A stretch of 64,000 bases of DNA, from NCBI RefSeq assembly GCF_963422355.1, contig NC_085094.1:4404200-4468199 (forward strand), in the 5' to 3' direction. This document shows, in pieces, positions 42,701-53,854 of the stretch (its first letter is position 1; each line of letters opens with the position of its first letter). The notes under the pieces were generated by a model. The model saw nothing but the letters and a program-made list of their open reading frames with translations. It did not search any database and had not been told where the DNA came from. The DNA comes from Corticium candelabrum. Its lineage: Eukaryota > Porifera > Homoscleromorpha > Homosclerophorida > Plakinidae. Position numbers and translations under genes: made by a program.

Positions 42701-43243
42701 CTGAAAAGTGAGAATTTACTCGTTTGCAAGAGTTGGATTGTCAAAGTGGCTGATTTTGGTCTTGGAAGACTCTTTAGTGGGGCACAGAAGAACCGACGAT
42801 CAAATCGAAACAATGCATTGAGCAGCACGAATTCGGGAAACGAGCTTCTAGTTGAAATGAGAGATTTGTCTGAAGATGGTATCGGGACAGTGAGATGGAG
42901 TGCACCAGAGTTAGCACGACGAGAGAGCTACGATGGATCCATCGATGTCTACAGGTACTCGACGACGTCAATTTTATTGTATGTAATAATACATTTTGTG
43001 CTTAGTTTTGGAATTGTGCTTTGGGAGATTTGGTCACGTGGCTTTCCTTTCGAGCAGTATCGGTTTGCTCACGAAGTCGACGACGCGGTAGAAAGAGACG
43101 AGCGTCCCGTCGTTCCGTGCGATTGCCCGGAAGGGTATGCAAGCGTAATGCAAGCTTGCTGGACAGGAAGAGCTCGGAAACGACCGTCGTTTAGCGAAGT
43201 TGTCAGCTGTCTGGAAAGCATTCATGTGGAAGATGCATGTTAG
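39710..43243 (+). CDS. Kelch-EGF-TM-TKL receptor kinase, copy 3
   Basis: 1160 residues after removing the intron. The start MKFSLYVFLFTLFIA differs from the other copies at residue 2 but remains a signal peptide. The ectodomain, Cys-rich, EGF, membrane and kinase modules are as in copy 1; catalytic residues are K900 and D997. Within the ectodomain it is close to copy 2 around FGGWNENHKFNDLW and close to copy 1 around RNHFAGY, a mosaic that suggests gene conversion. Kinase-domain changes are few (YRNVDVAVK, DESQSS). The frame is intact, so it is probably functional. A candidate poly(A) signal is not preserved (AATGAA). Confidence 0.88.
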   Translation: MKFSLYVFLFTLFIAHDKLSTSSSPSRNTRNEVQQLPLDNISPATFASKDTKTSAVFNSNCQSFNKFGRFRSWTCNTPRGTNFAFAKLVIKPSMRIQEYRYRILVFGEMSTAETGDTILDEATSYQTWIYYEETDSWKMIASVAHGLPSNTWLRLVTICSSHAIILSPDAINSTWIFVFEQLIWKRVAIVGDGPSWTDIRYDIYAVSVESEHSLCSCSQDVFVFHAIGDRNHFAGYRLSCVIEQTTYRWEKVGNYTIPFLDGVYLVDGWSGKTTVLALVDECIWEYSVKKSIWNKTKLCIPYDIWPNIANKNHKDVHFVNDTTEILCINIGERVVIRLSVSNGDAFVDQIYGDDFEQLLPLSPYLIEARKYVVRVAGQGVKYSILTEVCGTSTWSLQRRSMTGEQSWHLDRMDHTLLIPSKYELQSLWRDTYYRIVFPPQDVRSVPLAMWSMNLGTKRWQVEGYLNITDINIAEEVMAQVISVHMLENVWLVMSSRYTMLIASRDHIRLVKSPRPSRYGFTVVTINSTSALLFGGWNENHKFNDLWQFSLTSRIWKKVKMIESSGSGYIGPITDEEAESVPSPRYNHAAAVIGVEMFVFGGYDEDGHSNLELWRYNMINNSWRYLEPTNQISHFTSINGSECYFVATAQSETLWIVSRCPFFIKTLKPNANVYIRLWMFIVHLQTWNFVAHEKLENLPDNYFYSSLHFWRGYLISLESSSLLYIKAGCPEGLGSSNISRFPCDVCKVGFYSDVETKECRKCPNGTTTRQERSSRLTECNVCVTGYCRHGRCLVVSDRLTQVPVCSCTIGFTGSHCQDATYYYIGTGVILVIGIITLLVVVLRRIIKKRRERETAFRRQIQILNDAWQISWQEIELQDEIGGGASGRVWKAQYRNVDVAVKMLINNDESQSSLEFAGEIKFMQTMRHRNIVLFIGAGKTSPQAQPFLVVEFAHRGSLRHVLDDVSIEIDQNRKIDFALDASKGMEFLHKLNPPRIHRDLKSENLLVCKSWIVKVADFGLGRLFSGAQKNRRSNRNNALSSTNSGNELLVEMRDLSEDGIGTVRWSAPELARRESYDGSIDVYRYSTTSILLYVIIHFVLSFGIVLWEIWSRGFPFEQYRFAHEVDDAVERDERPVVPCDCPEGYASVMQACWTGRARKRPSFSEVVSCLESIHVEDAC
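42955..43005 (+). other. 51-nt intron, kinase copy 3
   Basis: Same GTACTCG...GCTTAG intron as copy 1. Confidence 0.88.
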
Positions 43244-44325
43244 AGTGACTACACGAGAGTTTTGAATTTTGGCCAATTGTTACTACTAGTCTAGTGACGC
43301 TTAGCTGCTATGTAGAGGTATTACAGCAGATTAGATTGCTATAGCATACGATATTAGAATTGGTAGTTTTAGTCGAAAAATTGTTATTTACTGTGTAGAA
43401 TACAGTTGTCTAGACAAATGAACATGGTTATTCAGCGCATGTTAAGTGAAATTTTTCTTAAATTTTGTGTGTTTGTTTTGATTAAACTTCTTTCAATTAA
43501 TCACGCGCTTACTTTCTGATTGTGCTTGCTAGCGCGTAGCTATGGGGTTCGAGGTGTGTGAACGAACCGACCCACTTCAGTCGGAGGTCCGCTCTTACCT
43601 CGATATGTATGCACGACCAATCTGCATGCAATATTTGCACCAGATTACATGTAGAAGCTGTAACTACTAAAGTGCTAGCCTGGGACTCCATTCCAGATAT
43701 TAGCAGATTTACACTTCAAAACTCCTTGGCGCGCAATGTGCGGTGTTTATCAGTATTACCTTTATACTATACATATGTACCAATTTCTTTTAATAAACCT
43801 GTAATTAATAAATAGAATGCCTAGAATAGAGCATGTTAAACTGACTGAGAGGTCCACTAAAGCACTAGCTGAAAGAACCGACCAACTAAATGCTCCAAGT
43901 ACAGCCCTGGTTTTGCCGACTGCTCTCTATATACTAAGATGCATGTTGTTGTGTAATCTAATTGAATGGCAGCTTGTGGAGAAATCACGTCTGCGGTTTT
44001 CACTCTTAATTATGTCTTAAACAGTGTCTAATTTTATGTAATTAAATTCACGTTCAAGAGAATGCACGACAGTACTGTAGTGACTAAAACATAAAATCAT
44101 GTCATTGCTAAATTCTTTGCCAAAGCATAATTTGTGCTAACTTGCAATAAAACAGTAACACACTGTACATATGTCCTCTAAACGGGTTCATAATTATACC
44201 AGTCTAAACGTCGAGTCACGCGGCAAATGTATGACGTCATAAAAAGTTGATGACGTCATACCGACTTCTTGTTGTTTGTGCCGCCTTCAGACAAACTCTG
44301 CATGTATTCGCCACTTTGAGTACCA

Positions 44326-44447
<122 letters not shown>

Positions 44448-44868
44448 ATTACATGCCGCGGCAACCATTCTGCAGCACGCTAAGTTGAGTAATGCTCTAG
44501 GAAAGCGAAGCGAATCTGCATATCGAAGAAAGCTCTCACGTACGGTATTGCTTCTCCACATAATTTGTATGCTTCGTAGCTTCTTGATGCAAAAGGCGGC
44601 CTAAAGAAAGCAACATATCATTGACAATTAAAAGTCTAAACTTGTAGCAATCACTGGATCTATACCTCCAGTGCATCCGTATCACAATCAAAGAAGAAAA
44701 ATTCCGCATATTTGTCTACCGAGCGAAACCCGCTTACGTAATTTTGCAAGTTTGAGATGGTCAGTCCGGTTGGTGCATGTGAACGAAATCATCCATCCCG
44801 TACGACCGTTCAAACTATCGGATTCGTTCACCGTACGACACAGTTGCTCGAAGCAACACACGCGTGCG

Positions 44869-44904
44869 CGCGCACACACACACGTACACACACACACACA
44901 CACA

Positions 44905-44972
<68 letters not shown>
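44869..44972. repeat. (AC)n microsatellite with CGTAC interruptions
   Basis: AC run with two ACGTAC interruptions, continuing into half of the palindrome seen complete in blocks 2 and 4. Confidence 0.95.
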
Positions 44973-44974
<2 letters not shown>

Positions 44975-45039
44975 AAAATCCTAAATGTCAGGAGCTGTCT
45001 CTCAGAGGTCACGCCCTCCAGCTCTGCTTGGCCCAGTGC

Positions 45040-45387
45040 GCTACCCAGGAAACTCTAGGACTGCGCTAGCAAACTTCTGGAGCCGGGCCAGGTACTCGCA
45101 GGAGCACCGACTTGTGAAGCCAACTGTGGTGTGAGCACCCGAAGTCTCACCAAGACCCCAGTGGCTGATATCACGTCACAGCCGGCGACCACTTATGATC
45201 CCAGTCAATGATCAGGTACTCATTTATACTCCTGAGTCAACAGAAGCAAATGTGTTTTAGTTTCTTGCTTAATAAAATTATGCCATAGCTCGCCATCACT
45301 GTAACTTGAACTTGAGACCATTCAAGGTCCCGGATGTGAACTCTCCATAACTTAACTCTCTAACCAACTGAGCCATTGTAGCACACA

Positions 45388-45390
<3 letters not shown>
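45040..45390 (-). repeat. tRNA-derived SINE-like sequence
   Basis: On the minus strand from 45390: GCTACAATGGCTCAGTTGG then TTAGAGAG, a good RNA polymerase III A box (45364-45375 is its complement). AGTTCAAGTTAC follows as a B-box-like element (45301-45312). The spacing resembles a tRNA head. About 260 bp of non-tRNA body follow, including GAGTATAAATGAGTACCTG. It is not an intact tRNA gene. No second copy is in the window, so the left boundary is a guess. Confidence 0.55.
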
Positions 45391-45435
<45 letters not shown>

Positions 45436-45479
45436 AACAAACAAACACACACACACGCACACACACACACGCACACACA

Positions 45480-45537
<58 letters not shown>
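45383..45537. repeat. Compound (AC)n/(AAAC)n/(ACGC)n microsatellite
   Basis: AC runs with internal AAAC and ACGC units, adjoining the SINE head. Confidence 0.95.
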
Positions 45538-45539
<2 letters not shown>

Positions 45540-45542
<3 letters not shown>

Positions 45543-47844
45543 TTTACTTGAGTTCGGCTAAAAGAATATTTATTAGAGACAACTTGTTCGGTAGATACCG
45601 TCTATATTTGAATCTGACGTTTTAAAATAATATTATCTTATGTATGGCACAACATTAACAGCAGACGATATGATTTTTGATTAGCGCGACATACGGTGTC
45701 ACTGTGGAAGTTAAGGTGTCAAAGTTCCATGATATTTATGTTGCTCTCTGGAGCCAGCTCAGCTCAAAACGTTTGTACTACTAGTACATCAAGGTACGTG
45801 GTGAGGCACAGATATATAATACAGTATATTGGCATTACTAATTTTTGGCAAACATATGAATGTGCTTACAGTACATATACTAATAGTACTAGTAATGTCT
45901 GTTTGGAATCTTTCAGAAGAAACTGATCCAACTTTAAAATGGGCATGGGTAGACATTAAATTTGGGTGAACATTAAATTTGGGTGAACATTTAATTTAAG
46001 CATGGCAGACCCTTTCTTTGCTAGATTTGACTAGGCTTTTAGTAGATGCATGTTTGGTTCTATGATTATTGTGTTAGAATACAATAAGGAATTGTTTAAC
46101 AAGAGCCTTTTTGAATTAAAGTTTCTGTTACCTTTCGATGCTTGATAGTTAATCTATGGTTGTGCTAGACTACAGAAATATCTAGATAATAAAGGTTGAT
46201 TTTAAGAGCTACGTGACTAGCTGACATTGAAATTGATGTACTATAAAATTATATGGTTTTCAACATCGCTCCCTGTGACGATTAGAATGTCATCACAAAG
46301 TTATTTGAGACTCGATGCATGTGCACTTACACGGTTTGGCGATGGGCAGCCGGGTCTAGTTAGCGTTCACATGTAAATCTCGCCTGTCATCTGTACGACA
46401 CTCTAGATTTCGCGCACTTCCAGACCCAAAATTGGGAAAGAGTTAATTCGCAGGCGGATCACAATTTTCAGTTAGCCGCAGACTCAAATACGGTGAGTGA
46501 GAAAAAGCAGACATCGCATGCTCAGACAACGAAGAGTGTGAACGCTGACTAGGGTGTGAAAATCCGTGAGATTATACTTCTAGGTTCATTCTGGAAATAG
46601 GACGACTGTGGTTATTGCATGTGGGAAGCGTTCATATATTAGCTAATGTATCCTGTGACACATGTGAGGGGATTTCCCGAGAAGCAATAATTTAGACATA
46701 CGTACGCGCGATTGTAAGGAAATAGAATAAGCTGCAGCGAGTGTCAAGATCCAGCATGTTTTAGCTACTTGTGCGTAGTCTAAAACCGTGGGCGTCTAGG
46801 TACTCGCTTGGTTTCTAAAGCAAACACACAAGCGTAGAAATCTAATTATCATTATCTCTTATAATTATAATTATTGAAAAGAATAATTGTAATTGTAATT
46901 AGACTTTTTAAAAATAAATTTTTGTAGAAAAATATAAACGATGTAGCTGCATGACCTCTTCTAGTAATCTCATATTGCAGTCTCATTTGATCGCCTCGTC
47001 TCATTGTCTCATTGCCTCTTCTCATTGCAATATCCAATTAATTTAATGCTAACTATAGTATTTTAAAATTAAAAAATTAAATTTGAAATATTACTACAAT
47101 ACTTACGTTTTATTTTTAAATAGCATTTTTATTTTCTATTTGCATTTTTTTAAAATTTATTTTCTTATCTTCATTTCAGAGTTTGCGCTCTCGTGTTGTT
47201 TTGCTGTTATTTTGCACTCGTAGCTTCTCAATGCAGACTCGACGTCGTTGACTACACCCAAAATTACTAGTTGACCGAGTGCATCATGAAAAATCCACCA
47301 TCTATATGCACATAAGAGGTAGACGACGTAAGTATATATGTATACATGTGTGCACGCTGACTATCATTGTACGCAAATCCGTGAAGTTGTGTCAGAGATT
47401 AGATAGGTTTTAATAGGGAAGGAGTCGATCTACTAGGTGTTCTACACGTGTAAGGGGATTTCCTGAGAGGCAATTACACGAGGTCTACATCTAGATGTGT
47501 TTCGACAATCAATTGTAGTCTAGAAATAGAGTGACTTGCAGCGAGTGTCTAACTCGTACAAGATATATACGACATGTTGTAACTCTCCAACCGGATACCA
47601 AAGACTACATACTGCATGTGTTGTCTAGATTTAGAAAAGTGGGAGAGTAGGCACTTCGATTGGTTTTGTGGAGCTCAAAAACGCAACCTTGATGCAATCA
47701 CACAAGAAAACGGGTGAAAAAATCTTCAAAAAGTAGATTCTCTGTAGTAGATAAAATATAATTATGTAATGCAGTCTCCCCAGTCCCATACAGTGTAGTA
47801 GCGGCATGCGGTAATCTGCGGTAATCTGCGGTAATCTCATATTG
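45540..47844. other. Unique intergenic region with a diverged internal direct repeat
   Basis: No supportable gene. An 18-bp unit (GTGAACATTAAATTTGG) is repeated at about 45952-46003. Segments about 46530-46830 and 47340-47690 share diverged landmarks in the same order (AGGGGATTTCC, GCAGCGAGTGTC, then GGTACTCGCTTGGTTT / GGCACTTCGATTGGTTT), so they are old direct copies of one sequence. Confidence 0.5.
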
Positions 47845-48045
47845 ATGCCGTCTCATATTGCAGTCTCATAGTGCAGTTTCATCGCATGGTCTCATTCCAT
47901 AGTCTCATCGCATGGTCTCATCGCATGGTCTCATCGCGTGGTCTCATCCCATGGTCTCATCGCATGGTCTCATCGCCTCATCTCATTGTCTCATCGCATG
48001 ATCTCATTGTCTCATCTCATTGTCTCATCGCCTCATCTCATTGTC
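47845..48045. repeat. TCTCATCGCATGG minisatellite at the edge of block 4
   Basis: Tandem GTCTCATCGCATG and TCTCATTGTC units, the same family as 3734-3893, again directly before the block start. Confidence 0.9.
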
Positions 48046-49536
48046 TAATTTTGACACAAATGGCACGCCATAGTTGCGATCGAGCGTCGAATGCGAGCTT
48101 CCTCCTATTATTGAAGTACCCCACCAGCCTTCCAACTTCCAATTCTCCAAACGTGAGTTTGGAAAGAAGCAAGTCTCCAATCGAGCTTTCCAGCCAGCGT
48201 GGTTCAAGCAGTGTACTCGTGGTTGCACCTGTACACGCCCAGCAACCCCACTCCTTGCGTGCGCTAAGCAACACCTCATAACGCGCTCCAGACCGCTCCA
48301 CTTTCAAGTTGCTTCCGTCGGGCCTGATTATTGCCATTGCCAAAGTCGAGACAAAGTAGTTGTATAGGTCGAATTGTGTTGTGCGTGTCGTAGCCCAGTT
48401 TCTTCTTTGTTATAGCTAACTAGGTGTTGATTTTGGCATAACGTGACAGAACTTATCACAGGAACAAGAAAGGATATCGAAAACGCGTGCGAAACTCGGC
48501 CCAAGTATAGTTCAGGTACATTCTAGCGCGTTTGATGTTTCGAAGAGTATGTACTTGTTAGTTAGTGTGTCGTTTGGCTGCGTACGCAATCGTCTAGCGT
48601 CAAAACCGACATACAAGCTAGATGCAGATTGTTTGAAACGTGTCATGCTACTGCTAAATGTGTTAGTAGATGTGTTGCAGTACGTTTTACAATGTTTCTC
48701 GCTTCGCGATCTAGTCAGGTTATACGGGGTAATACGCCGGAAACAGAACGGAAGTTTACCGCATCTAATGATCTAGTATATAAATGGTTAATTAATTGAG
48801 GTATTTGCGTGAGATAAAATTATTCTTGTACAGAGGCAGAGCGTGACTTCTAAAAATGGACTTCACGATGATACGAGACACGCCCACTTTTATGAACACG
48901 TCCACTTTTATTGGCTTCCAATTGACTGATACTGGACAGTAGAATCAGTGGCAGATCCAGAATGTAAAAGAGGGTTGCAGTCCACAATTTTTATGACCAC
49001 GCCTACAAACGTTGATGGGGCTATTTTGTCTCTGTCTAGCCCATGCCATGCTACACCCCTGCTTGTTTTCTTCAAGTATGATAAGCAGTCGCTACAGAGT
49101 ACAGCAGACTACAGTACCGTTCTGGCACTCGAGTGCAACGTTAATTAACAATTAAATAGCTTACAGTAGTATTAGTAGCATCAAAATCATGATACTTTGC
49201 ATCTGGTCACGACATTACTAGTATCTAGTAGTATTACCTTTATCTCATAATTTTTGTGAGCGAGCAAATGGAGGTTGGCTACTCGCTCGTTGTGAGGAAG
49301 TACAGTCGAGCTCTGTTGTCTGTTTGTTTGTTTATATCTCTGTCGGTTTGTGTTTGTTTGTTTGCAGTTTGTATTTCAAATGCAAACGAACAGTAGTCTG
49401 CATGTATAGCAATAATATGTATGTGCAAACGTTTAGTTGTGTTTATCAATTTGCAATATCGCTTACTAGGACTGTTGGACAATCGCAAAGCGTTTCCGTT
49501 TCATTTTGCTTTAGCAAGTTGTTGCCGAATGCCGGC
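48046..49536 (+). other. 5' flank of kinase copy 4
   Basis: Nearly identical to 3894-5384, including TTTTGACACAAATGGCACGCC at its start, the 130-bp module (48345), TATA-like box (48777-48784), hAT-type terminus (48946) and GAGCGAG hairpin. Confidence 0.7.
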
Positions 49537-52500
49537 ATGGAATTCTCTCTGTACGTATTTCTGTTCACTCTGTTTATTGCACATGACAAGCTAAGCACAA
49601 GCTCATCTCCAAGTCGAAACACAAGGAACGGAGTACAACAACTTCCACTCGACAATATCTCGCCTCCAACCTTTGCAAGCAAAGATACTAAAACAAGTGC
49701 AGTTTTTAACAGTAATTGTCAGTCTTTTAATAAGTTTGGACGTTTTAGTTCTTGGACCTGCAATACTCCACGTGGGATAAACTTTGTATTAGCAAAATTA
49801 GTTATTAAACCGTCGATGAGAATCCAAGAATATCGTTACAGGATACTGGTTTTTGGAGAACTATCTACAACAGAAACCGGTGACACAATTTTAGATGATG
49901 CAACTTCATACCAAACGTGGATTTATTACGAAGAAACAGACTCTTGGAAAATGATTGCTAGTGTTGCCCATGGCCTTCCATCGAATACCTGGTTACGTCT
50001 TGTGACAATTTGTAGTTCACACGCCATCATTCTGTCTCCTGATGCTATCAACAGCACTTGGATATTTGTGTTCGAACAACTGAGATGGAAACGAGTCGCG
50101 ATTGTGGGCGATGGGCCAAGTTGGACAGATATTCCTTATGACATTTTTGCAGTGTCCGTGGAAAGAGAACATTCTTTGTGCTCCTGTAGTCAGGATGTTT
50201 TCATTTTCTACGTTATTGGCGATAGAAATCATTCTGTCGGCTACAGACTGAGCTGTGTGATAGAACAGACAACATATCGTTGGGAGAAAGTAGGAAACAC
50301 GATTCCTTCCTTCCAAAGTGTATATTTGGTTGGTGGTTGGTCAGGAAAGACAACAGTTTTGGCTTTAGTTGACGAATGCATTTGGGAATATTCCGTAAAG
50401 AAATCAATTTGGAATAAAACGAAACTCTGCATTCCATATGATATTTGGCTGAATATCAAGATATCTTATGTGGATGTTCAATTTGTTAATGATACCAGAG
50501 AGATTCTTTGTATAAGTATTGGTCGATATTTAGTTATTAGGCTGTCTGTCTCTACTGGGGTCGCTTTTGTTGAACAGATTCAGGGAGATGATTTCGAACC
50601 GCTTTTGTCTTGGTATCTATATCCAATAAAATTTAGAAACTATGTTGTACGAGTTGTCGGTCAGGTTGTTAAGTATTACGTCATCACAGAAGTTTGTGGT
50701 ACAAGTACTTGGAGTCTGCAGAGACGAAATATGACGGGAGAACAGTCATGGCATCTTGATAGAATGGACCATACCCTTCTAATTCCATCGGAATACGGAT
50801 TTCAGTCTTTGTGGAGAGACACATATTACCGGATTGCCTTTCCGTCCCAAGATGTAAGGTCTGTGCCACAAGCCATGTGGTCGATGAACTTGGGCACGAA
50901 GCGATGGCAAGTGGAGGGATATCTCAACGTTACAGGCATAAATATAGCCAATAAAATGAGGAAGAAAGTGATTAGCATGCACATGCAGGAAAATGTGTGG
51001 TTGGTGGTGTCATCCAGGTACACAATGTTGATCGCGTCAAGAGATCACATACGACTAGTGAAAAGTCCTAGGCCTTCTAGAATTGCTTTTACAGTCGTCA
51101 CTATCAACTCGACGTCAGTGTTGCTGTTTGGAGGTTATTATGCAAACCACAATTTTAATGATCTTTGGCAATTTTCTCTTACAAGTAGAATTTGGAAGAA
51201 AGTGAAAATGATGGAGAGTAGTGGGTCCGGTTACATCGGACCCATTACTAACGAGGCAGCAGAAAGCGTCCCCTCACCTCGATATAATCATGCTGCTGCA
51301 GTTATAGGAGTCGAAATGTTTGTTTTTGGCGGATATGACGAAAATGATAATTTGAACTTAGAATTGTGGAGATATAACATGATTAACAATTCGTGGAGAT
51401 ATTTAGAACCAACCAACCAAATTTCACATTTTACTTCTATTTATGGAAATTCTTGCCATTTTGTGGCGACCGCTCAAAGTGAAACGCTATGGATTGTGTC
51501 TAGGTGTCCTAAAACCCTGAAATCCAATACCAACGTATATATCTATTTGTGGATGTTTATTGTTCACTTGCAGACTTGGAATTTCGTCGCACATGAAAAA
51601 CTAGAAAATTTGCCGTACAACTATCTCTATTCATCTTTGCATTTCTGGCGAGGATATCTAATAAGTCTAGAGCCTTCTAGTTTACTTTACATCAAGGCTG
51701 GATGTCCTGAAGGACTAGGATCGAGCAACATTTCTCGTTTTCCCTGCGACGTCTGCAAAGTAGGATTTTACTCTGATGTAGAGACGAAAGAGTGCCGCAA
51801 ATGTCCAAATGGAACGACGACGAGACAAGAGCGTTCGTCGAGGCTGACCGAATGCAATGTTTGTGTCACGGGTTACTGTCGTCATGGAAGATGTCTGGTG
51901 GTGAGCGACAGGCTAACGCAAGCTCCCGTATGTACGTGTACTATCGGATTCACTGGTTCTCACTGTCAAGACGCAACATATTATTACATTGGAACGGGGG
52001 TTATTCTTGTTATAGGTATTATTACTTTACTCGTTGTTGTATTACGGCGCATCATCAAGAAACGAAGAGAACGAGAAACGGCTTTCCGTCGTCAAATACA
52101 AATTTTGAACGATGCGTGGCAGATCAGTTGGCAAGAAATAGAACTGCAGGACGAAATAGGAGGAGGAGCTTCGGGAAGAGTGTGGAAAGCGCAATACCGT
52201 AATCTAGACGTTGCTGTAAAAATGCTGATTAACAATGATGAATCAGAATCGTCATTGGAATTTGCAGGAGAAATTAAGTTTATGCAAACAATGCGTCATC
52301 GAAATATTGTACTTTTCATCGGAGCCGGTAAAACGAGTCCACAAGCACAACCGTTTCTTGTCGTCGAGTTTGCGCATAGAGGTTCATTACGTCACGTACT
52401 GGATGACGTCAGTATTGAAATAGATCAAAATCGTAAAATAGATTTTGCTCTAGACGCTTCCAAAGGAATGGAGTTTCTTCACAAATTGAACCCACCGAGA

Positions 52501-53055
52501 ATCCATCGAGATCTGAAAAGTGAGAATTTACTCGTTTGCAAAAGTTGGATTGTCAAAGTGGCTGATTTTGGTCTTGGAAGACTCTTTAGTGGGGCACAGA
52601 AAAACCGACGATCAAATCGAAACAATGCATTGAGCAGCACGAATTCGGGAAACGAGCTTCTAGTTGAAATGAGAGATTTGTCTGAAGATGGTATCGGGAC
52701 AGTGAGATGGAGTGCACCAGAGTTAGCACGACGAGAGAGCTACGATGGATCCATCGATGTCTACAGGTACTCGACGACGTCAATTTTATTGTATGTAATA
52801 ATACATTTTGTGCTTAGTTTTGGAATTGTGCTTTGGGAGATTTGGTCACGTGGCTTTCCTTTCGAGCAGTATCGGTTTGCTCACGAAGTCGACGACGCGG
52901 TAAAAAGAGGCGAGCGTCCCGTCGTTCCGTGCGATTGCCCGGAAGGGTATGCAAGCGTAATGCAAGCTTGCTGGGCAGGAAGAGCTCGGAAACGACCGTC
53001 GTTTAGCGAAGTTGTCAGCTGTCTGGAAAGCATTCATGTGGAAGATGCATGTTAG
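49537..53055 (+). CDS. Kelch-EGF-TM-TKL receptor kinase, copy 4
   Basis: 1155 residues after removing the intron, the shortest intact copy because of small in-frame deletions in ectodomain loops (near GNTIPSFQSVYL, NIKISYVDV and RCPKTLKSN). The start is MEFSLYVFLFTLFIA. The domain order matches copy 1; catalytic residues are K895 and D992. Its most distinctive segments are FGGYYANHNFNDLW and FGGYDENDNLNLELW, the loops after the Kelch FGG strands. The kinase domain differs from copy 1 at only a handful of positions. A Ty3 element lies 170 bp after the stop and removes the copy-1 type poly(A) site. Confidence 0.88.
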   Translation: MEFSLYVFLFTLFIAHDKLSTSSSPSRNTRNGVQQLPLDNISPPTFASKDTKTSAVFNSNCQSFNKFGRFSSWTCNTPRGINFVLAKLVIKPSMRIQEYRYRILVFGELSTTETGDTILDDATSYQTWIYYEETDSWKMIASVAHGLPSNTWLRLVTICSSHAIILSPDAINSTWIFVFEQLRWKRVAIVGDGPSWTDIPYDIFAVSVEREHSLCSCSQDVFIFYVIGDRNHSVGYRLSCVIEQTTYRWEKVGNTIPSFQSVYLVGGWSGKTTVLALVDECIWEYSVKKSIWNKTKLCIPYDIWLNIKISYVDVQFVNDTREILCISIGRYLVIRLSVSTGVAFVEQIQGDDFEPLLSWYLYPIKFRNYVVRVVGQVVKYYVITEVCGTSTWSLQRRNMTGEQSWHLDRMDHTLLIPSEYGFQSLWRDTYYRIAFPSQDVRSVPQAMWSMNLGTKRWQVEGYLNVTGINIANKMRKKVISMHMQENVWLVVSSRYTMLIASRDHIRLVKSPRPSRIAFTVVTINSTSVLLFGGYYANHNFNDLWQFSLTSRIWKKVKMMESSGSGYIGPITNEAAESVPSPRYNHAAAVIGVEMFVFGGYDENDNLNLELWRYNMINNSWRYLEPTNQISHFTSIYGNSCHFVATAQSETLWIVSRCPKTLKSNTNVYIYLWMFIVHLQTWNFVAHEKLENLPYNYLYSSLHFWRGYLISLEPSSLLYIKAGCPEGLGSSNISRFPCDVCKVGFYSDVETKECRKCPNGTTTRQERSSRLTECNVCVTGYCRHGRCLVVSDRLTQAPVCTCTIGFTGSHCQDATYYYIGTGVILVIGIITLLVVVLRRIIKKRRERETAFRRQIQILNDAWQISWQEIELQDEIGGGASGRVWKAQYRNLDVAVKMLINNDESESSLEFAGEIKFMQTMRHRNIVLFIGAGKTSPQAQPFLVVEFAHRGSLRHVLDDVSIEIDQNRKIDFALDASKGMEFLHKLNPPRIHRDLKSENLLVCKSWIVKVADFGLGRLFSGAQKNRRSNRNNALSSTNSGNELLVEMRDLSEDGIGTVRWSAPELARRESYDGSIDVYRYSTTSILLYVIIHFVLSFGIVLWEIWSRGFPFEQYRFAHEVDDAVKRGERPVVPCDCPEGYASVMQACWAGRARKRPSFSEVVSCLESIHVEDAC
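52767..52817 (+). other. 51-nt intron, kinase copy 4
   Basis: Same GTACTCG...GCTTAG intron as copy 1. Confidence 0.88.
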
Positions 53056-53225
53056 AGTGACTACACGAGAGTTTTGAATTTTGGCCAATTGTTACTACTA
53101 GTCTAGTGACGCTTAGCTGCTATGTAGAGGTATTACAGCAGATTAGATTGCTATAGCATACGATATTCGAATTGGTAGTTTTAGTCGTAAAAATTGTTAT
53201 TTACTGTGTAGAATACAGTTGTTTA

Positions 53226-53444
53226 TGTTATATAGCTCACCAGCCGTGATACTACTCCCCTGTAGTCTAGGCTAAGTATATCGCATATACCGACTCAGTG
53301 GACCGGTTATACCAGAATACATTCTGCTACAGTAAACGACACGTATTCTACTGCACAAGTGCACTCAACGTTAGTTTACGCTGGACTAATATAAGACGTA
53401 CGCAAACCGCAGTCACACCTAAAACGCATGCTCTCTATGCCACA
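53226..53444 (-). repeat. 3' LTR of element B
   Basis: 219 bp, closer to the matching LTR of element A (23911) than to its own partner at 59477, as expected if the whole insertion was duplicated. Confidence 0.9.
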
Positions 53445-53476
53445 CTCTCTCTTCCTTAACCTGGTGCTGTCCTTAT

Positions 53477-53836
53477 CTATTGTTTACGATATCTTGCTGG
53501 TGGTTGTCTGTTTTGTCTTTTTGGATAACGTCTGGAAGTCTCAATCTCGTGGTCTTCTGGAGGTGATAACATTTTCTTGGAGATCAAGGTAGACTCCTCA
53601 TCTTGGTTCTTATGTTGATTAGATTGAATTTCAACTACTTGTACTGTCTCTTTCACAGGAACGACTGGTGCTGGTATCTCTTCCACCTCTATCTCTGGTA
53701 CGCTTACATCAGCTGTTTCTGGTACACTCCGTTGATCTCTCCACCGCATTTGGTCTGTATGAACGTACCTGGAATGTCCTTCCACATTCACTAAATAGTT
53801 GGTTGGTCCTAGCTGTTGTTCGACGGTTCCCACCAA
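53477..53836 (-). pseudogene. Pol C-terminal tail of element B
   Basis: 119 codons matching 24162-24521 with about ten amino-acid changes; same SH3-like start and basic end. Confidence 0.75.
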
Positions 53837-53854
53837 TCATCTACCACGACTATC

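Noticed and set aside
45285..45390. Functional tRNA gene
   Set aside because: Only the A-box half is tRNA-like; the cloverleaf cannot be completed and it continues into SINE-like body.
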